DNA of 64,000 bases from Bostrychus sinensis (lineage: Eukaryota; Chordata; Actinopteri; Gobiiformes; Eleotridae): assembly GCA_020698575.1 (NCBI GenBank), contig CM036243.1, forward strand, positions 35,986,141-36,050,140, read 5' to 3'. Shown here in pieces: positions 22,401-33,024 of this stretch. The stretch's first letter is position 1. The number at the start of each line of letters is the position of its first letter. The position numbers and the translations under genes were made by a program. The notes beneath the pieces are model-generated. The model had not been told where the DNA came from. It did no database searches and was given only the letters and a program-made list of their open reading frames with translations.

Positions 22401-22824
22401 CTTTTTTCCTTGAGTGTACTTAAACAGCATGAGGCGTACCAAACCTTGGCTCCTAAGGGCCTTAATGATGAACCGATTTTAAATATTTTTCTATAGACTT
22501 GAAAAAGACTTCAGTACATACAGTATATGGTAGTTTAGAATGTTTCTCTGTGGACATGTCTAGGTCTGGAGTACGCCTACAGAAGTGTATATAGATATTC
22601 AGGTGTTGCATGTCTAACCTGGCTGCTGTATCCTTTCTTCTATGCATAAATTTTTTCAGCTTGAAAAAACGTTATGCTTCATTATTATTATAGTATATTT
22701 TGGTTTTTATGTGGTAACAGGTTCACTGTGTAAAAATCACTTGATGTAATAATTCACTGCATTGTTGCCTGAGACTGGCCACTCCCTATTTAAGATGGCT
22801 TCCTAGCACTTTTTGAATGTTTGC

Positions 22825-22848
22825 CTGATGAAGGCTGAGTGCCGAAAC
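22825..22848 (+). ncRNA. Hammerhead-ribozyme-like core in Penelope 3' region
   Basis: The sequence ctgatga, then aggctgagtgcc, then gaaac reproduces the hammerhead core order CUGAUGA - stem II - GAAAC. GGC (22833-22835) can pair with GCC (22841-22843). There is one extra A before the stem compared with the standard core. Penelope-like elements are known to carry hammerhead motifs. Stem I and III partners were not established, so catalytic competence is unproven. Confidence 0.5.
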
Positions 22849-22949
22849 GTTGTCAGACCTCACCTGTAAATAAATCTCACCTTTGCAAGTTCGACAGTGT
22901 GCGGGATTTATCTCTTCTTTAAAATCTGATGACACAAATTTACTTCCAT

Positions 22950-24600
22950 ACACTCTCAACTCCTCTGTGCCATTGTTAATGTTGTACTTAAACTTGGGAA
23001 AAGAAGTGACCCTGCCAGCCACCCTTGGCAGCACCAGTCAAGATTTCTAAATAAACATAAAAATATGATCGACGCATGAGAAAAACACCACACTTTTTCA
23101 TTCCCTACAGTATGAGTTGAGAAAATTATCAAAATGTCGCACTCTTGTAAGAGTAGCTACGCCCATGCTTACACTTTACATATCCACTTATACAATGAAG
23201 TACAAAGCTGAAGGAGGGAATTAAAAGTGAAGAAATTAAAGAGCAGGATTTCAGAGGAGAAGGCTGCGTGTGTGTTTGTGGGGGTAACACAGATAGCGCT
23301 GCTTTTTATCTGTAGCTTGGCAACAAACATGAGACGTTAAAGTGAGTGGGATGAAGAGTCGGTGAAGACACAAACTTCATGTATTTCTGAGAGTACACCT
23401 GACACAGTATAACTCCAAAGCAGTATACTTCACACAGGTAGTCTCCAAAGCACCTACGGCTGAGCTATAGCGTAGACTGTTTAGTGGCCTCAGTACGGGA
23501 TAGGCTTTGTGTCATTAATCTGTGTTTGCACTTTCACAGTATAATGCTATAAGGCCCAATTTTTCAACATTATATGGTGTGGGGATTATTTAATTTTTCA
23601 TTAAAGCCACCCTATTATGCCTTCAATTTATAGTGTGCTATCATCTGTATAGTTTTGACGTTCTAAGTTTTAGACAGTTAGCTGGGTATACGCTGCACAA
23701 TTTTGTCCATCTCAAATGAAATATTGCCAATCGTGGGAAAAATCGTCCGTTGCAGCTCAATAGTCTTACAGTGAGACAGGGACAAAGATCACAGCTAGAG
23801 CCGTCTTGCGACCAAAGAAGAGTTCCAACAGAAATCAGGCAGTGTCCGATATTTTGGAAGATTTGTCGCAGAGTGTGTCTGGCTCTCGCTGCAGCTACGA
23901 TCTCTGTCAGACGTGTGACTGAACCTTCGAGCTCTGTCAGACTTGTGAACAGCAGAAAAACACCAGTGCATCCTTGTAATAACAACTGTGCCCACCCACG
24001 CACATTTTCACTTACCCCTTTTGATTTTGTACTTTTCCAGGCACAAAAACGCTGTTATAGCAAGCGGCGCTAGCTTCCATATCACCAGTGCTACGATGAC
24101 GTAAACACACTGCGTTAGAGCCTGGAATTTGCTCCGACTGACTTCGGTTGTAATCACAACAAGCGATACTTTACAATTTAGCATTCTACGTAATGCACTG
24201 TAACTTTCTTAAATCTTTTTAGACGTTTTAGATATTGCACAATGTTTATTCGGCTTTACCCGGGAAAGTGAACCTAAATGTATATGACTTTTATAAGGTA
24301 GGTATATTTTCTTTCCTTTTGGCGTTTCCCTTCTGGGATCGGCCCAGCAAATCATCTGCCTCCTAGTGTGCAATGATTTTTAACATTGATAAGGTTTTTT
24401 TTTTTTACATGGGATGCCCGTCCTGACACAACTCTTTCCATTTATCCAGGCTTGGGACCAGCACAAAAAGTAGACTGACTTGCGACTCCCTGTGGTTCCA
24501 TTACATATGGTAGGTATGCAAGTGTTAATATTTACTTGTACATATATTTTAATTTAAACCCATTATAATGGTTGTAAATACACAGCTGCACAGTGGTGGG
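22950..24600. other. Intron, mostly unassigned
   Basis: No coding sequence was recognised. About 23690-23760 (cgctgcacaattttgtc) vaguely resembles the ends of the MITE at 60861-61592, but a second end was not found. About 24410-24500 (gggatgcccgtcctgacacaac...gggaccagcacaaaaagta) is a fish SINE-like fragment. The stretch ends at the donor of the 24607-24699 exon. Confidence 0.5.
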
Positions 24601-24606
24601 ACTTAC

Positions 24607-24699
24607 GATGATGAGGAGGATGAAGTAAATGAAGTTGTAGAAGGAGTGCGCGTCCATCACGTAGTACATGATCTCCACCCAGCCCTCCAGAGTGATCAC
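24607..24699 (-). CDS. cacna1i: cacna1i exon: domain I pore helix and start of S6
   Basis: This 93-bp exon is exactly 31 codons, phase 0 at both ends. The acceptor is ttgtgttgcag and the donor gtaagt. It starts VITLEGWVEIMYYVMD and ends in a hydrophobic run, FIYFILLII. The Glu of TLEGW is the domain I member of the EEDD selectivity ring of T-type channels. EIMYYVMDAHSFYN matches the CACNA1I form of this segment as remembered. It splices in frame to VGSFFMINL of the next exon to complete IS6. A 16.5-kb intron follows it, which contains all the 12-bp arrays and the Penelope-like insertion. Confidence 0.95.
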
Positions 24700-24719
24700 C
24701 TGCAACACAAATAACACCA

Positions 24720-25515
24720 AACACTCAGATTCAGTGGGAACATCAGTACAGTATCAGTAGATGATCAGGAGTTTGTTTTTTTTACTCACTTCACACATTC
24801 ATTCACTACAATTAGTTCAAGTGTGTGTTACATGGAATGGATTTGCAGCTGCTCCTCTGGATGTGGAGCAGCAGAGGCTCTACTCCGAGCTCCTCCCGTT
24901 TGCCCGAGCTCCTCAGCCAATCTCTAAAGGCTTGTTTATACTCTATGTTAAATACGCATTTAGATACGGACGTCTTCTGCGTTCATTCTGTCGTACGTTG
25001 GTTCATTTTCCCAAAGCTTACAGATACGGATGAATGAAGCAATACATGCACTGGCCTGTGGGGGCGCTAGTGAACACAGCTTAGCAGTCACAGCAGAAGA
25101 AATGGCTGAACTTTCACTGGAGAAATTTAGCCATATTTTATTGAAAGAATGAACAGACCACTGCTATTTGCTCCTCATTTTCTTCACTCTTTTTCAATAA
25201 ATGTGGTATAAAAACCTCCGTCAAGGCCACCGTGTTCGTTGTGGTTGTTTCTCTTTTTTTTCCCCATCTTGGTGAAATCTTTGGTGATTGCCAAACTCCC
25301 CCTACTGGTTATTTAACATAACACAAATGTTGAAAATGGTCGGAAGTAGAAATGCTGTGATGATAAGAACGCTTGGAACAGACGGCTCGATGTATGCATG
25401 AAATGAGCCTTTACATTCATTCACTACTATGGAATTAGTTTAAGTGTGTTACATAGAAGGGATTTGCAGTCATATTTTGACATATAACTGTTTTTTTATT
25501 CTGTTCCACATCTTC
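24720..25515. other. Intron with a short LINE fragment
   Basis: About 24835-24930 (gtggagcagcagaggctctactccgagctcctccc) is a small antisense piece of the LINE family also seen at 4012-4390 and 25894-26170. The remainder is unassigned. Confidence 0.5.
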
Positions 25516-25519
25516 CCAG

Positions 25520-25541
25520 GCCCGAACTGGTCTTGTCAGCC

Positions 25542-25630
<89 letters not shown>

Positions 25631-25893
25631 GGTTGAGCAAAAGTTATGATCATTTTTTGCTTAAACTGCCATCAATGTGATGGACTCCGTGATAATTAAA
25701 CGTCATTCCCCGCTGCGCTCAGACTTTCCGCTGCACACAGACCTGCTCCTCTCATGTCTGAACTCAAATCCTTCATCCTGATGCGTGAAGAGAGGTCAGG
25801 ATGTGAAGGCACTGTTTGTAAAGGGCTCAAATGCAAGGTGTAAATATATAATAATGGAATAATGGGATCAGTTGTAAAGTGCTGAGGGCCTTG
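25520..25893 (+). mobile_element. LINE 3' end, severely 5'-truncated, with long (TA)n
   Basis: This is nearly identical to 31755-32062. It has the last coding bases of a LINE zinc-finger tail (gcccgaactggtcttgtcagcc), then (TA)41 at 25545-25626, then about 265 bp (gagcaaaagttatgatcatt ... gtgctgagggccttg). The other copy has only about 10 TA units. Beyond 25893 this copy passes straight into an unrelated antisense LINE fragment, so its final tail is missing. Confidence 0.85.
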
Positions 25894-26170
25894 TAGGAGT
25901 TCCTCCTAGGTCTTCCCTGGGGCTGCCTACCGATGAGATGTCCTTTCAATATGAAGGAGCAGCAGCTCTACTCTGAGCTCCTCCCGAGTGACCAAGCTCC
26001 TCATCCTCTCTTTAAGGGAGAACCCAGCCACCCTGCGGAGGAAACTCATTTTGGCAGCTTGTATTTGCGATCTTGTCCTTTCTTGGCTCAGCTCCTTCTT
26101 CACATAAACAGACCGGTACAACAAACTGTCTGTGACCCCGAAATACTTAATATTCATACATACTTATTAT
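25894..26170 (-). mobile_element. LINE fragment, antisense
   Basis: The plus strand contains ctaggtcttccctggggctg, gaaggagcagcagctctactctgagctcctccc, aaccctgcggaggaaactca-type sequence (agccaccctgcggaggaaac), and acagaccggtacaacaaac. This is the reverse complement of the same teleost LINE family as 4012-4390. It abuts the truncated LINE end before it. Confidence 0.65.
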
Positions 26171-26234
26171 ACGTATGTACCTCTATATCTTTGACTGAAT
26201 CGAAATACTGAATCAGTTTTGTGGCTCTAAAGTT

Positions 26235-27765
26235 TAAATGTTTAGTAGTTTATAGTTTATTTCGAGCACATAATAAACAAATTTACATGCACCCACAAAA
26301 TGTACACATATATAACAGAATACAAACAAAATATAAAAAAAAAGGAAAAAAAAACATCCTCCCATGCACAGTCTGCCCGAAAAGGAGTGGGAAGAAGTGC
26401 AAGGTTATTAAATCCCACCCCTTTTCCCAACATATCAAAAGTACATTTAACTGCTTTCTATTTATACTCAAGAGTTCTTAATTAACAATCAAAATCAATA
26501 GACTTTTTATATACAAACCATATTAATTTATGCCAACAAGACACTTGTTTATCAATTACATTTTACAATGATAACTTTAACCACAAATTCCAAATTAATA
26601 CCTGTCAACCTCCTTTATACCTTTTGGAAAATAATTTCTTTAATTGTTTTTTAAATTGTTTCATGTTTGGACATTCCCTCAGCTCCACAGTCAAACAAGT
26701 CCACAATTTCGCTCCCTGAACAGAAACGCAAAAACTTTTCCTCTTAGTCTGCGCCCGAGTGACTTTAAACTGAAATTTTCCTCTCAGATTTTATCCTCCT
26801 TCCCTCTCAGTGAACAACGTTTGGACATTATCAGGTAGTAGATTGTTTTTTGCCTTGGATATAATTAGTACTGTCTGTAAGTCTACAAGTTCTTTGAATT
26901 TTAGAAATTTAGCCTGCAAGAACAATGTGTTAGTATGGTCCCTATATCCTGCCCTGTGAATGATTCTTATGGCTTTCTTTTGAAGGAGAAATAGTGGATG
27001 TATTGTATTATAATTGTTGCCCCAAACTTCTGCACAATAATTGAACTATGGCAGAATTAGTGAATATTAAAGAGTGAATAGTGATTTGTGATCTAGAACA
27101 GGGGCGTCCAAACTTTTTCCAATGAGGGCCAGATCTAGAGATGTGCAAATCTTCAAGGGCCAACAGTCTCTCCTGATGCTTTCTAAAAACTGAACGCATG
27201 TACAGAATAAATAAAATGTGCATTGTTTGATAAGAATTTTGTTTTCAAAAGCCAAATAATTATGCATGCTCACTTTATTTTCTTGCTTTCTGCACTTTAT
27301 TCTGTATAAGAGCCACCTAAACAAGTGAATTTCTCTACTATGAGATTAATAAAGTTCAGTCTAATCTAATTCACAAAAAAATAACAACTCTGAACATAAA
27401 AACTGCAACAGCAATTATTTTTCGACACTAATTTGAAAATACAACGCAGAGAGTATTAGATGAGATGCATAAATATACAAACAAAGTGACAGAAACACTA
27501 CGAAAGTGCTGGAGGGCCATAAGTAATGCATTTTGTCATAGAAGCTGAGGGCCATATGAAATCTTGGACTTTGGACACGTCTGATCTAGAACCTGTTTTG
27601 CTTTATTTAATAGTGCTATACTTCTTGAAACTTTACTTTGAACATGATTAATATGTGATTTCCAGCTGATTTTATCATCTGTTATCACCCGAAAAATTTG
27701 ATTTCATTCATTCTTTCAATATTTACCCCATTCAGCTTTATTTTAATTTGGTTCTACCTTTTCTA
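26235..27765 (-). pseudogene. LINE reverse transcriptase C-terminal region, same strand as cacna1i, interrupted by a hAT MITE
   Basis: Reading the minus strand from about 27765 gives LNGVNIERMNE, DDKISWKSHINHVQSKV, SIALLNKAKQVLDHKSLFTL, then (after the MITE at 27099-27583) SLILPYLNYCAEVWG, FLLQKKAIRIIHRAGYRDH. This is the conserved C-terminal third of a non-LTR retrotransposon reverse transcriptase. The tail runs to about 26235 with a common fish repeat sequence (gaaaaggagtgggaagaag on the plus strand). Frameshifts are present. The coding part begins some 30-40 bp downstream of the 27794 splice donor. Confidence 0.8.
27099..27583. mobile_element. Non-autonomous hAT-type element with perfect 8-bp target duplication
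   Basis: This 485-bp element begins CAGGGGCGTCCAAACTTTTT and ends TTTGGACACGTCTG. Flanks are atctagaa at 27091-27098 and again at 27584-27591, an exact 8-bp duplication. Removing the element and one flank restores the LINE reading (LLNKAKQVLDHKSLF). The termini are the familiar CAGGGGTGTCCAAAC hAT type of vertebrates. No transposase is present. Confidence 0.93.
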
Positions 27766-27793
27766 AATGTTTCACTGTGAAAGTCCGTCCCAC

Positions 27794-28136
27794 CTGGAAG
27801 ATGACAATCCAGGCGTAGGCGATGTTGTCAAAGTTGATGGCCCCCTTGTGTGGGTTCCTGTGCCCCGTCCCGCAGCGGGTGTAGTACTGGTTCCAGTTCA
27901 CGCACAGTCCGGCCACGCTCACGCTGCCGTTGGTCAGCGGCTCAGGACTCAGGCCCAGAGACTGCCTGTAGAGGGCGTCGTCTTTGTCCAGGCAGCAGGT
28001 CCGGCCCCCCTCCCTCCGCGCCGGGACGTCCTGACACGACATGATGCCGTTGTCAATGGGCAGGGAGCAGATGAAGGGCCGCTCGTCGTCCTCGTCCGCC
28101 ATGTAGTACGGCTTCGGGAGGGTGATGCCCGTGGTG
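27794..28136 (-). CDS. cacna1i: cacna1i exon: domain I S5-pore extracellular loop
   Basis: This 343-bp exon has 1 base completing a codon and then 114 codons, ending in phase 0 at ...VIFQ before donor gtggga. The acceptor is cccgccgcag. The product is the large T-type domain I turret. It opens with an acidic patch (ADEDDERPFICSLP) and continues through NGIMSCQDVP, TCCLDKDD, LCVNWNQYYTRC and NPHKGAINFDNIAYAW. Six cysteines are visible, as expected for the disulphide-rich Cav3 loop. NGS in TNGSVS is a possible N-glycosylation site. The middle (roughly residues 45-75) differs most from remembered mammalian CACNA1I. A same-strand LINE remnant begins within about 40 bp of the donor. Confidence 0.95.
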
Positions 28137-28139
28137 CTG

Positions 28140-29640
28140 CGGCGGGACACAGACAGGGTTAGTAACTTTTTAGACAATACTTTTTTGTACAATATTCAGT
28201 TTTGTCAAAGCTCCCTGTTTTCTTATGAGCTCCTCTGATACTGCCAAAAAGTACTTCATTAAATGTAATAGGTTTTTATGTTTTATTTGTCTATGCAGCA
28301 CTATTTGTTCAAAAAATACAAGGTCAATTTATTTTGATTTTGCGTGCAAGATATGAAACTTTCAAAGGAGCCTCAAGTGTCTCTCAGAACCCGACAGGCT
28401 TTTATTGATGTGCTGTGGAAAGCTTCAACTCTGAGCAAAAAACCCCAAAATCACATCCAGCCTCGCACATGAACTTTTCACACCCCTCTGCTCTGAGAGG
28501 AGACACAAAGACAAAACAAAGAGGATAAAACACAGCTGAAGTGTGAGTAAATGTGTTATGATCTGGTGCTGTGAGAATGACAAGTGGTTAAAAAACAGTA
28601 GAGTTTATTGTTCCTGTTAAAATTTGACAAAAATACAACAAAAAAATCACTAGATCTCTTACAAAATTTGAACAAGTATGCTATCTGAAGACGTGTATAC
28701 TCACAAAGATGTTTTTTAATCAAAAACACAAAATTTACATTGTGTTAACCTGTTTTTGTAGGTTTACAGCTCTGTTTGGTAATAACACCTCTTCTCTCAG
28801 CACATGACATGTTTCAGTCTTTAAATCCCAGATAGCGATTAACTGATTATTAAATTAGTATTTCAGCAACATTTTTAGAGTTACCTGAACACAAAAACCA
28901 ACGATGGTATGGTTTAATGACATTTTTAACATCTTTAATGCCAAAAACTATCCTGGCAGCTTAAATTGTCAAAATCTATCTGCAAATATTCTAAAATACA
29001 GTTTCATAAGCACCAATAATGTTGAAAGTCAAATGTCCATTGTTTGAGTAATTTGGTCACACTGGAAGAAAACTTGTTCCGCAAAAATTGTAATTTATTT
29101 TTTATAAAGACAAATTCATATTCACAAATAAAACTAATAATGTCAGCGGTTTTACTTCAAAACTGTTTTACAATTTTAATGCCTGTTGGAATATAATGTT
29201 TTTTAATGCCCCGCGGGAACTCTGTGAAGTAAAAACACTACCAACAGAGTTTCTCAGAGGCGGCCATCTTTGACAAATTTAGGACATAAATGGGACATAG
29301 CTCTTAAAGACACACTATGCCGGCCTTTATCACAACGCGAAGGACAAGAGTTCTTTTCACTGATGTTTAATGAGCACCCACATTTCATCGTAGAACTAAC
29401 AAACAAAACACAATACAACATAAGATTAGACCCGATACAAAACATAATATTACCAAGAAAACTAACATGTCCCCAGCCTTAACCCATATAAACATACACC
29501 CTTACACTTATATACGCTAACAAACTACAAACTACAACATTATAACCAAATATAAAAAATCCAAAGTAAATGCCAATGTATATCTATCTTCACTACAGCA
29601 GTGCCATCTATTGGAAAAGCGTACAACTACAGTCTTGACC
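28140..29640. other. Intron with one arm of a dispersed direct repeat
   Basis: Positions about 28908-29033 match 35008-35138 in the same orientation at roughly 85-90 percent (atggtttaatgacatttttaacatctttaatgcc ... caccaataatgttgaaagtcaaa). About 29064-29080 recalls the end of the MITE at 20186 (ctggaagaaaacttgttc). No coding sequence was recognised. Confidence 0.6.
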
Positions 29641-29645
29641 CTAAC

Positions 29646-30374
29646 CCCCAATTCACACCAAAGCAGCAGCAGCAGCAGCGAGTGGATTGCTTTCTGTTTT
29701 TTTCAATCTGACAATTCACATCGGGGACGTCATACGCGCGTCTTACGACGACCCGCCTGCGACGCTACGCTCAAATTAGGTTGGAGTTCTATTTTTCCAG
29801 CGTCTCCGCGTTGACGGCAGCGCTACAGCCAGAGAAACACAGGAAACAGGCACCAAGTGTCAAAATAAACTTCCACTACACTTTCAAAATAAAGGTTTTC
29901 TAAATGTATGACTGACGTAAACATCGCGCATCGCACCAAGGACTTCAGTGAATGTTGCACCATGGACGACGAGAAGTTAATTCTTGAGGTGGAGAACTTT
30001 AACATTACTTTAAGACACAAAAAGATTGTAATTCTACTTCTAGCATGATAGTAGTACTGTTGTCTGATCGCCAAGCGAGCTCAATAAAAAAAAAGCGTAA
30101 TTGGTCACATACTATAGATAAAAGTACATTTTATTCAAACAAAAATAGTTTGGCATAAATCAGTTTGTAATATTTCTGCTTAACCATCGGAAGAAGCAAG
30201 AATATCCACCAATTATAGGAATGAAGTTGGTAAAACAGGGAGCAGATCCACAGACGCAGCGCCGTCCAAACGCAGCTCTGACGCTTTCGGTGTGAATTGA
30301 CGCTTTTGAAAAGACGTGCGTAAAACGATCTGCTGCTGCAACGCCCCCGTGACGTTTTCGGTGTGAATTTGGGG
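29646..30374. mobile_element. Candidate MITE with CCCCAATTCACACC ends
   Basis: The left end is ccccaattcacaccaaag and the right end is the complement, ttcggtgtgaatttgggg. Both inner flanks are GC-rich and contain cagcagcagcag / ctgctgctg words. The length is about 730 bp. Target duplication is not clear, so exact ends are approximate. No transposase was seen. Confidence 0.7.
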
Positions 30375-30690
30375 TCACTCTAATCACGACGACACACACT
30401 ATGCAAATTTAGTTTTCAGTATTCAGTAGTGTGTTATTACAGTGTTTCCCAAACAGGAGCAAGCACTTTGTAGGGGGTACGTGGAATTATTTTTTAATTT
30501 AATTTAATGTTTTTATTGGGTTTTTCACCTAAAAAAGGCAAAATATTTTTTTAATTATTTAATCATTATTTTTAAGACGATTATAGATTATAATTGATTA
30601 TTCTGATTAGTTGTTGCAGCCCTACACCTGGATATGATCCTTGGACGGCTCTAGAGCTATGTCTGGATGGGAAACTTACTTACTTTTCAC
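30375..30690. other. Intron, AT-rich, possible hAT-end fragment
   Basis: About 30440-30475 (cagtgtttcccaaacaggag...gtagggggtacgtgg) resembles one end of a hAT-type element. No matching second end was found. The rest is AT-rich and unassigned. Confidence 0.4.
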
Positions 30691-32096
30691 TTTCTTTTCC
30701 TCTGAGCAGTTAAGTTGTACATTAGCATGATGCTGAAACAGGCCACAGCAGACCTTGATGATGAGGATGGTATTTACATCAGGTATTGTCTTGACGGCAG
30801 CCTGTTCAACCTCAGACGACTACAGGCCTGCACAAATACAAAGGAACAGCTCATAAGGGAGCTTTTGTTTGCTGATGATGCAGCTCTTGTTGCCCACACC
30901 GAGAGAGCTTTGCAGAGACTTAACACCTGCTTTGCAAAGACTGCTACAGCTCTTTAGGTCTTGAAATCAGCCTAAAGAAGACTGAGGTTCTCCATCAATC
31001 TGCACCAAAAGAGGAATACAATTCCCCTCACATCAATATCAATGAGACTGAACTCAAAGCAGTGCATCAGTTTACATACTTAGGGAGCACTATCTCGTCT
31101 GACGCCAAGATCGACAAGGAGATTGACTGTAGGCTAGCGAAGGCAAACAGCGCTTTTGGCCGCCTGTACAAGCGGGTTTAAGAACAACTACAAAGATCAG
31201 TGTCTATCGAGCCATTGTCCTTACCACTCTTCTTTATGGCTCTGAGTCGTGGGTTACCTACCGAAGTCACTTACGACTGCTTGAGCGATTTCACTAACTG
31301 ATGCCTACGCATCATCCTTGGCATTCATTGGATTGACTTTATCACAAATGTTGAGGTCCTTGAACAAGCAGGAACAACTAGTATTGAAGCTCTATTGCTA
31401 CAGACCTAACTTCGCTGGGCAGGACACATCTCCAGACTTGACAACCATCGCCTACCAAAGATTATTCCATATGGTGAGCTCTCCTCTGGCCATCGTGACA
31501 GAGGTGCTCCTAGGAAGAAGTACAAAGACTGCCTTAAGAAGACCTTAGGTACTTGTAAAATCAATCTCGACCAGTGGTCCTGCCTTGCTGCCGACCGCAG
31601 CACATGGCGCAGAACTATCCAACAGGCCACCTGTGACTTCGAAGAATCTCGAAGAATCTGCCAGAAAGAGAAGAGACAAAGGCGAAAAGACTGGGCTGCG
31701 AACCCAAACACAGAGCCGACTTTCCATTGTAGCTGGTGTGGCCGGGGATGTAGAGCCCGAACTGGTCTTGTCAGCCATGTATATATATATATATATATAA
31801 GTCGAGCAAAAGTTATGATCATTTTTTGCTTAAACCGCCATCAATGTGATGGACTCCGTGATAATTAAACGTCATTCCCCGCTGCGCTCAGACTTTCCGC
31901 TGCACACAGACCTGCTCCTCTCATGTCTGAACTCAAATCCTTCATCCTGATGCGTGAAGAGAGGTCAGGATGTGAAGGCACTGTTTGTAAAGGGCTCAAA
32001 TGCAAGGTGTAAATATATAATAATGGAATAATGGGATCAGTTGTAAAGTGCTGAGGGCCTTGAAAAGCTCTATATAAATCAAATCCATTATTATAC
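30690..32096 (+). pseudogene. LINE remnant: reverse transcriptase to C-terminal zinc finger and 3' tail
   Basis: Pieces in three frames can be followed: LFADDAALVAHTERALQRL (the ADD catalytic motif, about 30863-30925), then after a frameshift near 30953 GLEISLKKTEVLHQSAP, FTYLGSTISSDAKIDKEI, AKANSAFGRLYKRV, and later LRWAGHISRLDNHRLPK, GAPRKKYKDCLKKTL, ending in a cysteine motif CSWCGRGCRARTGLVSH at about 31728-31778. A (TA)10 and the shared 3' tail follow, ending about 32096 (ctatataaatcaaatccatta). Several frameshifts and stops make it inactive. Confidence 0.85.
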
Positions 32097-32099
32097 AAG

Positions 32100-33016
32100 A
32101 CTATTTGTTTAAAAGATCACCATCCTCCATTCATTTTCAGGTTGGCTGTGATCATTTTACAGAGATTTACCAAAGGTGGAAGACTCGAGTAACAAAGTCA
32201 GACTTAGGACTTGAGACTTGCTTGACAAACCTTACAGAAAGACTTGACTTTGACTTGCTTTTCATGACTTGACTTGAGCTAAATGTCTTGAAATGACTTG
32301 TTTTTACCCAAAATTTAGCATGAAATTTGAGTGTAACATAAATGTGTTAGCAGTACATCTGTGTTTACTTATGCTAATGAGCATAGGAGCTAAATAGGTA
32401 CAATATCCTGAAAAAGGCTGTATTTTGATGCTGTAGTGTCAGATATAATGCACATTGCCTTTAGCCTGTCTCACACACGTCATTCATCTATTCTCTGTTG
32501 TTTTATATTGCAAGTTACTAATCAATACAGGCATATTAAACATCGCAAAAATGACAGGACCAGTTAGTTAGTTAGTTTAATTAGTTAGACCACTCATTTA
32601 GTTTTGTTTTTATTTATTTTAAAAACCCTCAGCTTTGTGTGGCCCTCCAAAAGCTGTATGTCTGTGGTAGACGATAAATGTGTGAGAACAGTTCAGCCAA
32701 AAAGAAAACGTGTATGACTCGACTCGACTTACACACTAAAAGCAGTGACTCGACTTGTCTTGCTTGGTTCTCATCAAAATTAACTTGGACTTGCACATGA
32801 GACTTACTCCCACCTCTGAGATTTTGTGATTCTAGTCACACAAAGGAGCCGCTGTGTGGTTTCTGAATTTAAATAAAATCCTTACTGCAGCTAATCTCTC
32901 CCTCTTTCTTTCTACTGTCTTCATAAAGCAGGATATTTATGGGGATTTACACCACACCCTCTACAGAGAAGATACTGTAGTACCCTCCGTTGTACAGTGA
33001 GTCCCCAAAATCATCT
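32100..33016. other. Intron without recognised coding features
   Basis: About 32165-32300 and 32710-32815 are rich in the word gacttg and its complement (gacttgacttgagct ... gactcgactcgacttacac ... cttgcacatgagacttactcccacctct). They could be the two ends of another non-autonomous element (start near aaaggtggaagactcgagta, end near ttactcccacctctga). The boundary is uncertain. Confidence 0.4.
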
Positions 33017-33024
33017 TTACCAAC

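Larger units (their letters stand above)
20493..22920 (+). mobile_element. Penelope-like retroelement, 5'-truncated insertion
   Basis: This 2.43-kb insertion is flanked by a perfect 14-bp target duplication, aaaatctgatgaca, at 20479-20492 and 22921-22934. It holds a long ORF with reverse transcriptase and GIY-YIG endonuclease motifs, then 3' sequence with a Tc1-like piece (around 21915-22400) and a hammerhead-like motif (22825-22848). The N-terminal part of the reverse transcriptase is absent, so the copy was truncated on integration. It lies in the cacna1i intron, opposite strand. Confidence 0.9.
20186..22948. mobile_element. Tc1/mariner-type MITE interrupted by a Penelope-like element
   Basis: The left inverted repeat (20186-20236) starts TGGAAGAAAACTTGTCTCAT. 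The right one is split: 20445-20492 before and 22935-22948 after the Penelope insertion, finishing TTTACTTCCA. Once joined, the arms are complementary over nearly their whole length, with an extra 11-bp piece on the right. The element is flanked by TA on both sides (20184-20185 and 22949-22950). Without the insertion it is about 320 bp. Confidence 0.85.

Noticed and set aside
23690..24130. Possible second copy of the Harbinger-type MITE
   Set aside because: One end looks similar but no matching right end or duplication was found.
25444..25680. ORFs with Tyr-Ile repeats on both strands
   Set aside because: Encoded by the (TA)41 microsatellite.
27767..28162. 131-codon plus-strand ORF
   Set aside because: Antisense shadow of the cacna1i turret exon.
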